This document shows positions 43,462 to 52,022 of a stretch of 64,000 bases of DNA, piece after piece. This DNA comes from Hymenobacter jejuensis. Its GTDB lineage: Bacteria; Bacteroidota; Bacteroidia; Cytophagales; Hymenobacteraceae. Where the stretch lies: assembly GCF_006337165.1 (NCBI RefSeq), contig NZ_CP040896.1, positions 496,001-560,000 on the forward strand, written 5' to 3'. How positions within the stretch are numbered: position 1 is the first letter of the stretch; the number at the start of each line of letters is the position of its first letter. Under the pieces are notes generated by a model. The model was not told the origin of the DNA, made no database searches, and saw only the letters and a list, made by a program, of their open reading frames with translations. The position numbers were made by a program, and so were the translations under genes.

Positions 43462-44745
43462 TTAGTTGCCGGAAGTGGTCTGGTAGCTGTATTGGGCCTG
43501 CAACAACTGAATCTGGTGCAGCACGAGTGCCTGCCGCGCCGCGCTCTCGGCGTTTACCTGCACAATGTATTCGTGGCTGGTGATGACGCCGTTTTGCAGC
43601 TGGGCGTTGGCCGAATTTTTCACCGAAGTACGAAGCGCCACAATCTGCTCGTCCTGAGCTAGTTGCTCTTGGTATTTCTGCACGTCGGCCTGCTGCCGGG
43701 TGAGTGTGAGGTGGGTATTGAAGAGGAAGGTTTCGCGCTGCACGTCCACGTTTTGCCTGCTCAGGTTCAGCAATTGCACGTCGTTGCGGTGCGTGGTGTA
43801 GAGGCTGCTCAGGTTCCAGCTCAGGCGCAGGCCACCGATCCAGAAAAAGCCGAAGTCGTTGCTGATGATGTTGAAGGTTGGCCGCCCGTAGTTTTCCTGA
43901 AAAAAGGCGCTAAACCGCGGCCGTAACGCCGCCCGCAATTGGGTTTCCTGCGCGTCGAAAGCGCGTTTTTGCGCCTCATACAGCCCCAGTTCCGGGCGGT
44001 TGATCTGGGGAGTAAGCCCCACGGGCTGAGGCTTTTCCAACTGCACTTGCTCATCGAGTGGCTCGTTGATGAGCAGCCCGAGCATGGTGGCGTAGGCACG
44101 GCGGGTAGCGCGTAGCTCAGTCACGGTTTGGTCTACTCCTACCAGCTCGGCCTTTAGCTCGTTGAGGCTGCTGCGAAAGGCCACGCCGTTGGTCAGTTGC
44201 GCCTGCGTTTTGTCGACGCCGCTTTGGATGTCGGTGCGGCGCAGCGCGACTTGTTTGAGTTGCTCATCCAGCAGCAGCAGCCCAAAAAACACCTGGTTCA
44301 CGCGATCGCGAAGCGTGTAAAGGTTCACTTCCAGGTTCTGATTCTGCACGTCGGCGTCGGCCTGACGAATCTGCTGAGCGGCCCGAATGGCTCCGCCGTC
44401 GTACACCACCTGCTCGATTTGCCCGGTAATCCGATATTGATCCTTACTGATTTTGGGCAACGCATCGCTCAGCGGCGAGCCCACCGGAAAGCGCCCCGCG
44501 AAGTCTACCGTCTGGCTTTGGTAAGTGGCTTGCCCACTTACACTTACCTGAGGCAAATAGCCTTTGGCAGCGTTTGCCACGGAATACTCGCGAGTCTTCT
44601 GAATAAGCTCCCGCTGCCGGATCAGCGGATAATTCTGCTGGGCCCGCGCCTGGCAGTCGGCCAACGTCAGAGGCGGCGAAGGGGTTTGTGCCCAGCTACT
44701 TCCAGCCAGCGCCAGCCAGCCGAGCAGCGCAACTACCTTTTTCAT
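43462..44745 (-). CDS. TolC family outer membrane efflux protein
   Basis: 427 residues, signal ending SSWAQ. Two OEP repeats with long helices (e.g. LADCQARAQQNYPLIRQ near the start and ANAQLQNGVITSHEYIVQV near the end). First gene of the exporter operon; an operator-like site lies 24 bases upstream of its start codon. Confidence 0.92.
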   Translation of the reverse strand: MKKVVALLGWLALAGSSWAQTPSPPLTLADCQARAQQNYPLIRQRELIQKTREYSVANAAKGYLPQVSVSGQATYQSQTVDFAGRFPVGSPLSDALPKISKDQYRITGQIEQVVYDGGAIRAAQQIRQADADVQNQNLEVNLYTLRDRVNQVFFGLLLLDEQLKQVALRRTDIQSGVDKTQAQLTNGVAFRSSLNELKAELVGVDQTVTELRATRRAYATMLGLLINEPLDEQVQLEKPQPVGLTPQINRPELGLYEAQKRAFDAQETQLRAALRPRFSAFFQENYGRPTFNIISNDFGFFWIGGLRLSWNLSSLYTTHRNDVQLLNLSRQNVDVQRETFLFNTHLTLTRQQADVQKYQEQLAQDEQIVALRTSVKNSANAQLQNGVITSHEYIVQVNAESAARQALVLHQIQLLQAQYSYQTTSGN

Positions 44746-44768
44746 AGAGCAGGCAACGGTTGAAATTC

Positions 44769-44792
44769 TATTTTAAAAACTTGTTTAAGAGC
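44769..44792. promoter_or_regulatory. Putative TetR operator, site 2 (before tolC)
   Basis: 24 bases: TATTTTAAAAA-CT-TGTTTAAGAGC. It agrees with site 1 at 18 of 24 positions and has the same half-site spacing. It lies between the tetR stop and the tolC start, where a bound repressor would block the exporter operon. Confidence 0.65.
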
Positions 44793-44804
44793 CGTCCAAA
44801 AAAA

Positions 44805-45431
44805 CTAACTACTCTTCAGCATTGCGTCGAACCATTGCGGCAGCAAGTGCTTGCGTTCCTGCATCATAGCGGCAAACATGGCGTCGTTTTGCTCGCCCAC
44901 AATTTGAAGCATGGGGCGCGCGATAAACGGAAACACGGCCATTCCGAGCAGGCTGATGATGAGCTGAAAGGGGTTGGTGTGGCTGTGGTTGTCGCCCAAC
45001 GTTTCCCGTAGCTGTTCAGCAAACCGCGATTGCATCACTACTTTTTTAGCGCCTAGCGTACCGACCAGCTTTTCCGGATTGGTGCGTAACTCACTGAATA
45101 TGAAGAGTGGTAGCTCGGGCTGGGCCAGTAGCAAATCGACGTAGAAGGCAGCGATGCGCTCAACTTTTTCCCGCAGCGACGTGGCTTCGTCGAGCATAAT
45201 TTGCCGCAGCTCGCCGGCAAACTGCTGCACTTTTTCCAGCATCACTAGGTCAAAAAGCTTTTCCTTGCTGCGGAAGTAATAGTTGAGCAAGGCAATGTTG
45301 ATCCCGGCCTCCTCAGCGATGTCGCGCACGCGGGTGGCGGCGTAGCCTTTTTGCATAAACACCTTGCGCGCCGCCTCTTTGATGCGCTCTTCGGTGCTGG
45401 TATCGAGGGCAGCTTCGGCAACTTTTTTCAT
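44805..45431 (-). CDS. TetR family transcriptional repressor of the exporter
   Basis: 208 residues. The N-terminal HTH (TRVRDIAEEAGINIALLNYYFRSKE, about residues 35-58 with the usual YYFRSKEKLF end) is typical TetR; the C-terminal ligand/dimer domain follows. It is upstream of, and on the same strand as, the tolC-hlyD-ABC operon. Matching palindromes before its own start and before tolC suggest it represses both. The inducer is unknown. Confidence 0.92.
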   Translation of the reverse strand: MKKVAEAALDTSTEERIKEAARKVFMQKGYAATRVRDIAEEAGINIALLNYYFRSKEKLFDLVMLEKVQQFAGELRQIMLDEATSLREKVERIAAFYVDLLLAQPELPLFIFSELRTNPEKLVGTLGAKKVVMQSRFAEQLRETLGDNHSHTNPFQLIISLLGMAVFPFIARPMLQIVGEQNDAMFAAMMQERKHLLPQWFDAMLKSS

Positions 45432-45506
45432 AAAGTCAGAGAGGAGTTTGCAAGACAGAATAAAGATACATGGGCGCGAGCCTTCATGGCTAATACTTTA
45501 ACTGTT

Positions 45507-45530
45507 TATTTTAAACATCTGTTTAAAATA
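45507..45530. promoter_or_regulatory. Putative TetR operator, site 1 (before tetR)
   Basis: A perfect palindrome of 11-base arms, TATTTTAAACA-TC-TGTTTAAAATA, 76 bases upstream of the tetR start codon. It matches the site before tolC and is the right size for a TetR dimer. Confidence 0.75.
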
Positions 45531-45603
45531 TTTTTACAAATCCGATAATCACTTATTCATCAAATGATTATAGTTGAACAGCATTGCTTCAACTTCCCAT
45601 TAA

Positions 45604-45828
45604 CAGCTGGACACAAATCCAAAGTGGCTGGGTAAAGGTGTTAGCGAACCCGATGCCCCCTCTAACCCGCGCATCTACATCCTGTTTCAAACCGAAACGG
45701 TTTACGGAGCTCAACGGCCATCCGTGTGGGTAGCGACTTTCCGCTACGACACATTCTGCAAGGCCGTATCCTTTTTGGCCTTAATTTATAAATACCACAT
45801 AATCAATTGTTTACGAAACATCGTTTTT
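45604..45828 (+). pseudogene. Possible start-less coding remnant
   Basis: 75 open codons after a stop, without ATG, GTG or TTG at the front. The first 45 or so (e.g. PRIYILFQTETVYGAQRPSV) read like protein; the rest is AT-rich. No family was recognised. It could be chance. Confidence 0.25.
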
Positions 45829-45975
45829 TAGATCTTCCACAGTCGTTAGGTATTTCTAATCCAACCCTTTGCTGGCAGCACTTACTTAGCCGACAACCGT
45901 ACATGAACTAGCTGAGCCTGAGCAAGTAGCGGCGCTGGTCGTGTGCGTACCTGCTTTGTAATTCCCATTTTACAT

Positions 45976-46938
45976 ATGCCTGCCATGAACATCACGCCGC
46001 TTCCCTATGCTGCCCTGGCGCCCGACCAAATCGGGATTCGCCCGCCCGACGGCCGCCTGCCTGCCGACATCCGCATCGGCACCGTTGCGCTGCAAATAGC
46101 GGATCTGGCGCGCTCCCTGGCTTTTTACGAAGATGTATTGGGCTTTCAGGTGCTGCGTCGGAGCGAGGGAACGCCGGCCGCGGGAGCCGTGGCTGAGCTG
46201 GGGGCGGCCGGCAGTGAGCAGGCGCTGCTGGTTTTGCACGAGCAACTAGGCGTGCGGCCGGTGCCGCGGCGGGGCCTGCTGGGCCTGTATCATTTTGCTA
46301 TTCTGCTGCCCTCCCGCGCCGACTTAGGCCGCTTTCTTCGGCACGTCCACGTGCTGGGGGTACGCATAGGCTCCTCAGATCATCTTTACAGCGAAGCCAC
46401 CTATCTAACTGACCCTGATGGCATTACGGTGGAAGTATACCGCGACCGTCCGCGCAGCGAGTGGCAGGTAAGTGAGCAGGGCGAAATCCAATCGGCGCTC
46501 GATCCCTTGGACTTACCCGCTGTGCTACAGGCGGCCGGCGACACCCGCTGGCAGGGCCTGCCGGCGGGCACTACCATCGGCCACATGCATTTTTACACCG
46601 GCAGCCTTGCGCAGGCCGCCGCCTTTTACCACGCTGCCCTAGGGCTGGACAAGGTGACGTGGAGCTTGCCCGGCGCCTTGTTTGTGTCGGCTGGGGGCTA
46701 TCATCACCATGTGGGCCTAAACGTGTGGGCAGCAGGTTCGCCGGCAGCTACCGCGCAGGATGCCCGCCTGCTTTCCTGGGAGCTGTGGCTGCCCGACGCC
46801 GCCAGTCGGGATGCCGCGGCGGCCCGTCTGCAGCAGGCTGGCTTTCCCACGGAACCGGCGCCAGAAGGCATAGCCGCCACCGATCCGTGGGGCAATCGGC
46901 TTCTGCTGCGCACCGATGGTGAGAGGGCTCGTCATTAA
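45976..46938 (+). CDS. Two-domain VOC protein (catechol-2,3-dioxygenase/CatE-like)
   Basis: About 320 residues from ATG 45976 (a GTG at 45943 is in frame but less likely). Two VOC modules: IGTVALQIADLARSLAFYED, GLYHFAILLP, VEVYRD; and IGHMHFYTGSLAQAAAFYHA, HHVGLNVWA. The metal set is probably formed by His and Glu across both modules; in the last strand DPWGNRLLL has Leu where Glu is often found. Ring cleavage activity is possible, not proven. The luciferase-like gene follows on the same strand. Confidence 0.82.
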   Translation: MPAMNITPLPYAALAPDQIGIRPPDGRLPADIRIGTVALQIADLARSLAFYEDVLGFQVLRRSEGTPAAGAVAELGAAGSEQALLVLHEQLGVRPVPRRGLLGLYHFAILLPSRADLGRFLRHVHVLGVRIGSSDHLYSEATYLTDPDGITVEVYRDRPRSEWQVSEQGEIQSALDPLDLPAVLQAAGDTRWQGLPAGTTIGHMHFYTGSLAQAAAFYHAALGLDKVTWSLPGALFVSAGGYHHHVGLNVWAAGSPAATAQDARLLSWELWLPDAASRDAAAARLQQAGFPTEPAPEGIAATDPWGNRLLLRTDGERARH

Positions 46939-46962
46939 CTAGTTTTTGCTTCATTGTATTCA

Positions 46963-46987
46963 CAAAATACTCACTATGAATTATTTA
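46963..46987. repeat. Intergenic palindromic element, copy 8
   Basis: Centre CTCA-CTA-TGAA with the right half TGAATTATTTA followed by TAAAAG; 7 of 11 arm positions pair. It lies 25 bases after the VOC stop codon. Confidence 0.35.
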
Positions 46988-47125
46988 TAAAAGAACATGC
47001 ATTCTTGAGTAAATAAGAGGAAGTTGATTTCTGACCACCCGCTTCTGAAGCCGCGGCCTTTTGCCCTACCTTGAAGCACAACATTGCCGCCTCAACTCGC
47101 AGGGCGCCTAGCCAGAATATCCAAG

Positions 47126-48142
47126 ATGGAAATCGGAATAGACAGTTTCGCCGCGGCACCGCCCGACACCGGCGTTGCCCTTAGCGGCGCGCAGGCCATG
47201 GAGCAGCTCCTGGCCCGTATTGAGCGGGCCGACCAAGTCGGGCTCGATGTATTTGGTATTGGCGAGCACCACCGCCCCGAATACCTTGATTCGGCTCCGA
47301 CCGTCATTCTGGCCGCCGCGGCGGCCCGCACCAAGCGCATTCGGCTCACCAGCGCGGTTACGGTGCTCAGCGCCGCCGATCCGGTGCGGGTATTTCAGCA
47401 GTTTGCCACCCTAGACCTCATTTCCCAGGGCCGCGCCGAAATGGTGGTGGGCCGGGCTTCGTCGGTGGAAGCTTTTCCGCTTTTCGGGCTTGACATGGCT
47501 GATTACGACGCGCTCTTTGCCGAAAAGCTGGAGCTGCTGCTGACCATTCGCGCCAATGAGCACGTGCACTGGCAGGGCAAGTTCCGGCCCGCCCTGACCG
47601 GCCAAGGCATCTATCCTCGCCCGGTGCAGCAACCCTTGCCCATCTGGATTGGGGTGGGCGGCACGCCCCAGTCGTTTGTGCGAGCCGGGGCGCTGGGCTT
47701 GCCTCTGATGGTGGCGGTGATAGGCGGCGAAACCCACCGCTTCCGGCCCCTGGTGGATCTGTACCGCGAAGCCGGCCGCCGGGCGGGCTTTGCACCCGAG
47801 CAGCTGCCGGTGGGTTTGCACTCGCTCGGCTACGTGGCCGAAACGTCGGAGCAAGCCCGCACCGAGTTTTTCCCAGGGTATGCCCGCACCTTTTCGGCCC
47901 GAGCCCGAGAGCGGGGCGGGTTGCCAGTGACGCGGGCGCAGTTTGACGCGCAAGCCGGACCAACGGGCGCGCTGTTGGTCGGCAGCCCTGAGGAAGTGGC
48001 CGCCAAAATCCAACGCCACAGTGAGGCACTGGGCGGCATTGCCCGCGTCACCTTTCAACAGGACGTAGCAGCGCTGCCTCACGAGCAGGTACTGCGCTCC
48101 ATCGAACTGATCGGCACGCGCGTTGCGCCCTTGCTGCGATAA
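47126..48142 (+). CDS. LLM class flavin-dependent oxidoreductase (luciferase-like)
   Basis: 338 residues from ATG 47126 (MEIGIDSFAAAP); a TTG at 47084 is in frame, but ATG fits the family's N-terminus. TIM-barrel marks: VFGIGEHHRPEYL, RIRLTSAVTVLSAADPVRV, FQQFATLDLISQGRAEMVVGR. Such enzymes use FMNH2 or F420-type cofactor; Bacteroidota use FMN. Substrate unknown. It may be an operon with the VOC gene. Confidence 0.9.
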   Translation: MEIGIDSFAAAPPDTGVALSGAQAMEQLLARIERADQVGLDVFGIGEHHRPEYLDSAPTVILAAAAARTKRIRLTSAVTVLSAADPVRVFQQFATLDLISQGRAEMVVGRASSVEAFPLFGLDMADYDALFAEKLELLLTIRANEHVHWQGKFRPALTGQGIYPRPVQQPLPIWIGVGGTPQSFVRAGALGLPLMVAVIGGETHRFRPLVDLYREAGRRAGFAPEQLPVGLHSLGYVAETSEQARTEFFPGYARTFSARARERGGLPVTRAQFDAQAGPTGALLVGSPEEVAAKIQRHSEALGGIARVTFQQDVAALPHEQVLRSIELIGTRVAPLLR

Positions 48143-48169
48143 ACTCTAAGTAAATCGAACGCAAAACAT

Positions 48170-48208
48170 CTTTTCATAATTAATTTATTATCAAGCAATT
48201 ATGAAAAG
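48170..48208. terminator. Palindromic element, copy 9, acting as convergent terminator
   Basis: Arms CTTTTCATAATT (48170-48181) and AATTATGAAAAG (48197-48208) are perfect. The loop contains the family's TATTATCAAGC centre. It separates the LLM gene from the converging carbonic anhydrase-like gene. Confidence 0.65.
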
Positions 48209-48244
48209 ACCTGGATCAACCATTCACACTATTGTAAGCCTACC

Positions 48245-48724
48245 TTATTCTGATTCGGTAGCTTGCAACAGTTCTACATTGCCGCGCAGATCCATCAGGA
48301 AGCACTGTACTTGCAGTACGTAACCGCTGGTCTGGCTCCAGTCCCGGATTTTGGCGGCCAACTGCTGAGCGTATTGGTTGTGCAGGCAGCGCTCGTTGTC
48401 GTGGTGCTGGTGGGAATCGTCGAAAGTGCCCTCGTCGCCCAGAAACACTTGGTAGGCCCCACAGTTGCGGTGTTCCAGAATGTATACGTCGCGCACGCCG
48501 TGGAGCTGGCAAGCCACGGCGAGGTGCTCGAAAAAAGCCGTGTTCCAGTGTTCATTCATGGCCGAGCCCAGTGCCGCGCCGGCCAAAATAAACTGATCGT
48601 AGCGGTTGGTAAGGTTGTCGTGTTCCATGAAGCGCACGATGTCGTCGAGCAGGCGCAAATCCATGCAGCTCAGGAGCAGGACGTTGCCGCGGGCGGCCGG
48701 GTATTCGGGGTAATTTTGGCGCAT
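48245..48724 (-). CDS. Beta-carbonic anhydrase-like protein
   Basis: 159 residues, soluble. Zinc ligand motif C-x-D-x-R is seen in LLSCMDLRLLDD, and H-x-x-C in ILEHRNCGAY. It is shorter than usual beta-carbonic anhydrases (about 200 or more), so it may be a divergent member with another role. It stands alone. Confidence 0.75.
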   Translation of the reverse strand: MRQNYPEYPAARGNVLLLSCMDLRLLDDIVRFMEHDNLTNRYDQFILAGAALGSAMNEHWNTAFFEHLAVACQLHGVRDVYILEHRNCGAYQVFLGDEGTFDDSHQHHDNERCLHNQYAQQLAAKIRDWSQTSGYVLQVQCFLMDLRGNVELLQATESE

Positions 48725-48869
48725 AGCACTTGCAAAAAAAGCACAAATTCGTCTACGGCGGGTGCATATGCCCCGGCCGAAGCTCAGCGGAATAAATATT
48801 GAGCGGCTTGCTTACCTTTCGTGAGTCACCACATCGCTTTCGGCTTTGCGCGTTCACTTAGGTCTTCTT

Positions 48870-51659
48870 ATGAAATCTCTCATTGCTTCAGGCCGGAAAT
48901 TCGCTATCCTGAAGCCGTGTATCTATTTGATTATCTTATGGATAGCTGGTAGCTGCACCACGTCACCGACGCCGCGCACCTACCGCATTGGCTTTTCGCA
49001 GTGCACCAACGGCGACGCCTGGCGGCAGGCCATGCTGGCGGGCATGAAAAAGGAGCTGAGCTTTTATCCGCAGGTCAGCTTTCGGATGAAAGACGCCCAC
49101 GACAACAGCAAGCTCCAGCAGCAGCACATCCGCGAGTTTCTGCACGAAGGCATTGATTTACTGATTGTTTCGGCCAACGAAGCCGAGCCCATCACGCCCA
49201 TCGTGGAAGAAGTGTTCAACCGGGGCATCCCGGTCGTGATTCTCGACCGCCGAACTACTTCCAAGCTCTACACAGCGTACGTGGGCGGCAACAATCTGGA
49301 AGTGGGCCACACGGCCGGCAGCTACGCCAGCAGCCTGTTGCGCCAACACGGCAACGTGCTGGAAGTGCTGGGCGCGGCGGGTGCCTCGCCGGCCGTCGAT
49401 CGGCACAAGGGGTTTGTGCAGGGCATTGCCGGTTATCCCGGCGTCCGGCTCACAGCGCAGGTGCAGGGCGACTGGAAGCGTCCCTCGGTGATGCGGGCGC
49501 TGCCGGCCGTGCTGCGGGCCCACCCCGAAGTAGACCTGATTTTTGCCCACAACGACCGCATGGCGCTGGGCGCTTACCAGGTGTGCAAACAGCTGGGATT
49601 GGATCGCCGCATTCGGGTGATCGGCGTCGATGGCTTGGCCGGGCCGCAGGGCGGCATCCAGTTTGTGCAGGATAAAATATTGACTGCCACGCTATTGTAC
49701 CCGCCGGGAGGTGAAGAGGCGATTCGCACGGCCATGCGGATTCTGCGCAAGCAGCCGTTCGAGAAAGAGAACATTCTCAGCACGATGGTCATCGACTCGA
49801 CCAACGTGCTGACCATGAAGCTGCAGACCGAAAAGCTGGCCAGTCAGCAGCAGGACATTCAGCGGCAGCAACAACTGCTGCGGGCGCAATTGGCCACGTA
49901 CACCAGCCAGCAAACGATTTTGTACGTGCTGGCCGCTGCGTTGCTGGGCGCGATGGTGCTGGGCGTGATTGTGTGGCGGGCATTTGGCGTAAACCGCCGC
50001 ATCACACGCCAGCTGGAGGGACAGAACCAAGAGATTCTTTCGCAACGCAATCAGATTCAGGCCTTTGCCGAACGGGCCCGCGTCGAAACCGAAGCCAAGC
50101 TGCGCTTCTTCACCAACTTCTCGCACGAGTTGCGCACGCCGCTCACCCTCATTATGGGGCCGGTGGAAGAATTGCTCACCAACGGCGCCGACCTCACCGC
50201 CGGGCAGCGCCACGATCTGTCGCTGGTGCGCCGCAACACGCAGCGCCTGTTGCAGCTGGTCAATCAGCTGATGGATTTCCGCAAGATTGACGTGGGCAAA
50301 ATGCCTGTGCGCGCTACCGAGGGCAACCTAGTGGCGTTTGTGCGCGAGATCATGGACGTGTTTGAGAAGCCGGCCCGGCAGCGCGGCATCAGCCTGCGGT
50401 TTCTGCCCGCCGAGCCCAGCATCCGGCTGTGGTTTGACGTCAATATTCTGGACAAGGTGTTGTTCAACCTGTTGTCTAATGCCTTGAAATTCACGCCGGA
50501 ACGCGGGCAAATAACGGTCAGCATTCAGCTGGTGCCGGCCGAGCGCAGCGTGCGCATCAGCGTGGAAGACACCGGCTGCGGCATCAGCGAGCAGGATCGC
50601 GCCCACATCTTCGAGTGGTTTTACCAGGGCAACCAGGACGTAGCAAAGGGCTCCGGCATGGGGCTGGCGTTGGCCATGGGCTTGATGAAGCTGCACCTAG
50701 GCACTTTGGATTTTGCCAGCGAACCAGGGCGAGGCAGCACGTTCACCGTGACGCTGCCCTTGGAGTTGCCTGCTGCGCTGCGCAGCACAGCTACTTCGCT
50801 GCCGTCTCCGGCGTTCATGCTGACGGAGGAAATCGCACCGGCCCAGATACCGGACGACGCGCCTGCGGTGGTGAGCACCGGCAAGGACAGCGAAGCCCTA
50901 GTGCTGGTAATTGAGGATAACGAGGAAGTAAACGCCTTTCTGGCTCAGAAACTCCGCGCGCATTTTCAGGTCAAGACGGCTACCGACGGCGCCGAGGGTC
51001 TGCGAATGGCAGCCGAAACCATCCCGGATTTGATCGTGTGCGACGTGATGCTGCCCGGCCTCAGCGGCTTGGAAGTCGTGGCGCAGCTCAAAGGCGACTG
51101 GCGCACCTCGCACATTCCGGTGGTGCTGCTCACGGCCCGCAACGCTGCCGAGCAGCAGGTGGAAGGCGTGCAGGCCGGCGCCGATCTTTACCTGACTAAG
51201 CCTTTCAACCCAACGTTTCTGTTGGAAAATCTGCGGACGCTGCTCAGCAACCGCGAGCGCCAACGCGAGCATTTCCGGCGCGCGATTTCCGTGGACACGG
51301 CCACCGTCGCACCGCAGCGCGTGGACCAGAAATTCCTGGCCGACCTCACCGCGATTGTCGAGGCGAACCTATCCAACTCCGAGCTGAGCGTCGAGGATGT
51401 GGCGCGCAGCCTCGGCATTTCGCGGGTGCAGCTCTACCGCAAAGTGAAGGCCGTGCTGGGCACCGGCGTTACCGATTTTATCCAAGGCATCCGCCTGACC
51501 AAAGCCCGCCAGCAACTCCTCGATACCGAGCTGGCCATTGCCGAAGTTGCCTACCGGCTGGGCTTTTCTTCGCCCTCTTATTTCTCGGCCAGCTTCAAGG
51601 CCAAGTACCACATCTCGCCTTCCGAGTTCCGGGCCCTGCACACGACGCCGAGCGTGTGA
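48870..51659 (+). CDS. Hybrid two-component regulator with periplasmic-binding-protein sensor (fructan HTCS, BT1754-like)
   Basis: 929 residues from ATG 48870 (a TTG at 48846 is in frame). Order: signal/lipobox-like AGSC; type I periplasmic sugar-binding domain (about 35-310; FSQCTNGDAWRQAMLAGMK, LIFAHNDRMALGAY); membrane helix (about 350-371); HisKA with FTNFSHELRTPL (His419); HATPase; receiver with VCDVMLPG (Asp725); AraC HTH (about 822-929). In Bacteroides thetaiotaomicron the regulator BT1754 has the same plan and binds fructose. It precedes a fructan locus on the same strand and very likely activates it. Confidence 0.93.
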   Translation: MKSLIASGRKFAILKPCIYLIILWIAGSCTTSPTPRTYRIGFSQCTNGDAWRQAMLAGMKKELSFYPQVSFRMKDAHDNSKLQQQHIREFLHEGIDLLIVSANEAEPITPIVEEVFNRGIPVVILDRRTTSKLYTAYVGGNNLEVGHTAGSYASSLLRQHGNVLEVLGAAGASPAVDRHKGFVQGIAGYPGVRLTAQVQGDWKRPSVMRALPAVLRAHPEVDLIFAHNDRMALGAYQVCKQLGLDRRIRVIGVDGLAGPQGGIQFVQDKILTATLLYPPGGEEAIRTAMRILRKQPFEKENILSTMVIDSTNVLTMKLQTEKLASQQQDIQRQQQLLRAQLATYTSQQTILYVLAAALLGAMVLGVIVWRAFGVNRRITRQLEGQNQEILSQRNQIQAFAERARVETEAKLRFFTNFSHELRTPLTLIMGPVEELLTNGADLTAGQRHDLSLVRRNTQRLLQLVNQLMDFRKIDVGKMPVRATEGNLVAFVREIMDVFEKPARQRGISLRFLPAEPSIRLWFDVNILDKVLFNLLSNALKFTPERGQITVSIQLVPAERSVRISVEDTGCGISEQDRAHIFEWFYQGNQDVAKGSGMGLALAMGLMKLHLGTLDFASEPGRGSTFTVTLPLELPAALRSTATSLPSPAFMLTEEIAPAQIPDDAPAVVSTGKDSEALVLVIEDNEEVNAFLAQKLRAHFQVKTATDGAEGLRMAAETIPDLIVCDVMLPGLSGLEVVAQLKGDWRTSHIPVVLLTARNAAEQQVEGVQAGADLYLTKPFNPTFLLENLRTLLSNRERQREHFRRAISVDTATVAPQRVDQKFLADLTAIVEANLSNSELSVEDVARSLGISRVQLYRKVKAVLGTGVTDFIQGIRLTKARQQLLDTELAIAEVAYRLGFSSPSYFSASFKAKYHISPSEFRALHTTPSV

Positions 51660-52022
51660 ATCAATTTCTAAAGTGAGGTATCATTTGTAATAGCCGCACT
51701 AGCACGGCTTTGCTGCGTTTGTATATAACTGCTTGATTGTCAAGTGATTATATAAAAGTGTAAGTCTGTACGAATTGTTATAGCATTTGGGATAATCGAG
51801 CTAGCCCCCCGCCCCTCTTTCAGCCGACATTTGAGTCATGAATCTGCGGGGCTTCTCCTTTCCAGCGCTGACATCTGCTTCTCGTGCCGCATTGCTGCGC
51901 TGACACCGGAAACGTTTCCGAGTGCCCGTCTGCGGCCTGAGGTCAGCCCAAATACTGGCTCCGGTGGCTCCGCCCGATTCGCTTTCGGCTCCTATTCTTC
52001 CAACTTCTTTTCCTACATCCCC
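51660..52022. other. Leader/promoter region of the fructan susC
   Basis: About 363 bases. It holds palindromic element copy 10 and a small CCCCGC/GCGGGG stem (51807-51851). An in-frame TTG-started extension of susC (51831) is unlikely because it would place the signal peptide internally. The HTCS target site must be here but was not identified. Confidence 0.4.
51722..51754. repeat. Intergenic palindromic element, copy 10
   Basis: Centre TTGA-TTG-TCAA, arms TATATAACTGCTTGA and TCAAGTGATTATATA; 12 of 15 positions pair. It lies between the HTCS gene and susC. Confidence 0.55.

Larger units (their letters stand above)
45432..45975. other. Intergenic region tetR / VOC gene
   Basis: About 540 bases. 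It holds the TetR operator site 1, weak palindromic elements near 45545 and 45800, and an open frame without a start codon at 45604-45828 that may be a gene remnant. Confidence 0.45.

Noticed and set aside
51831..52022. 64-codon N-terminal extension of the fructan SusC from a TTG
   Set aside because: It would bury the signal peptide; ATG 52023 gives a normal SusC start.
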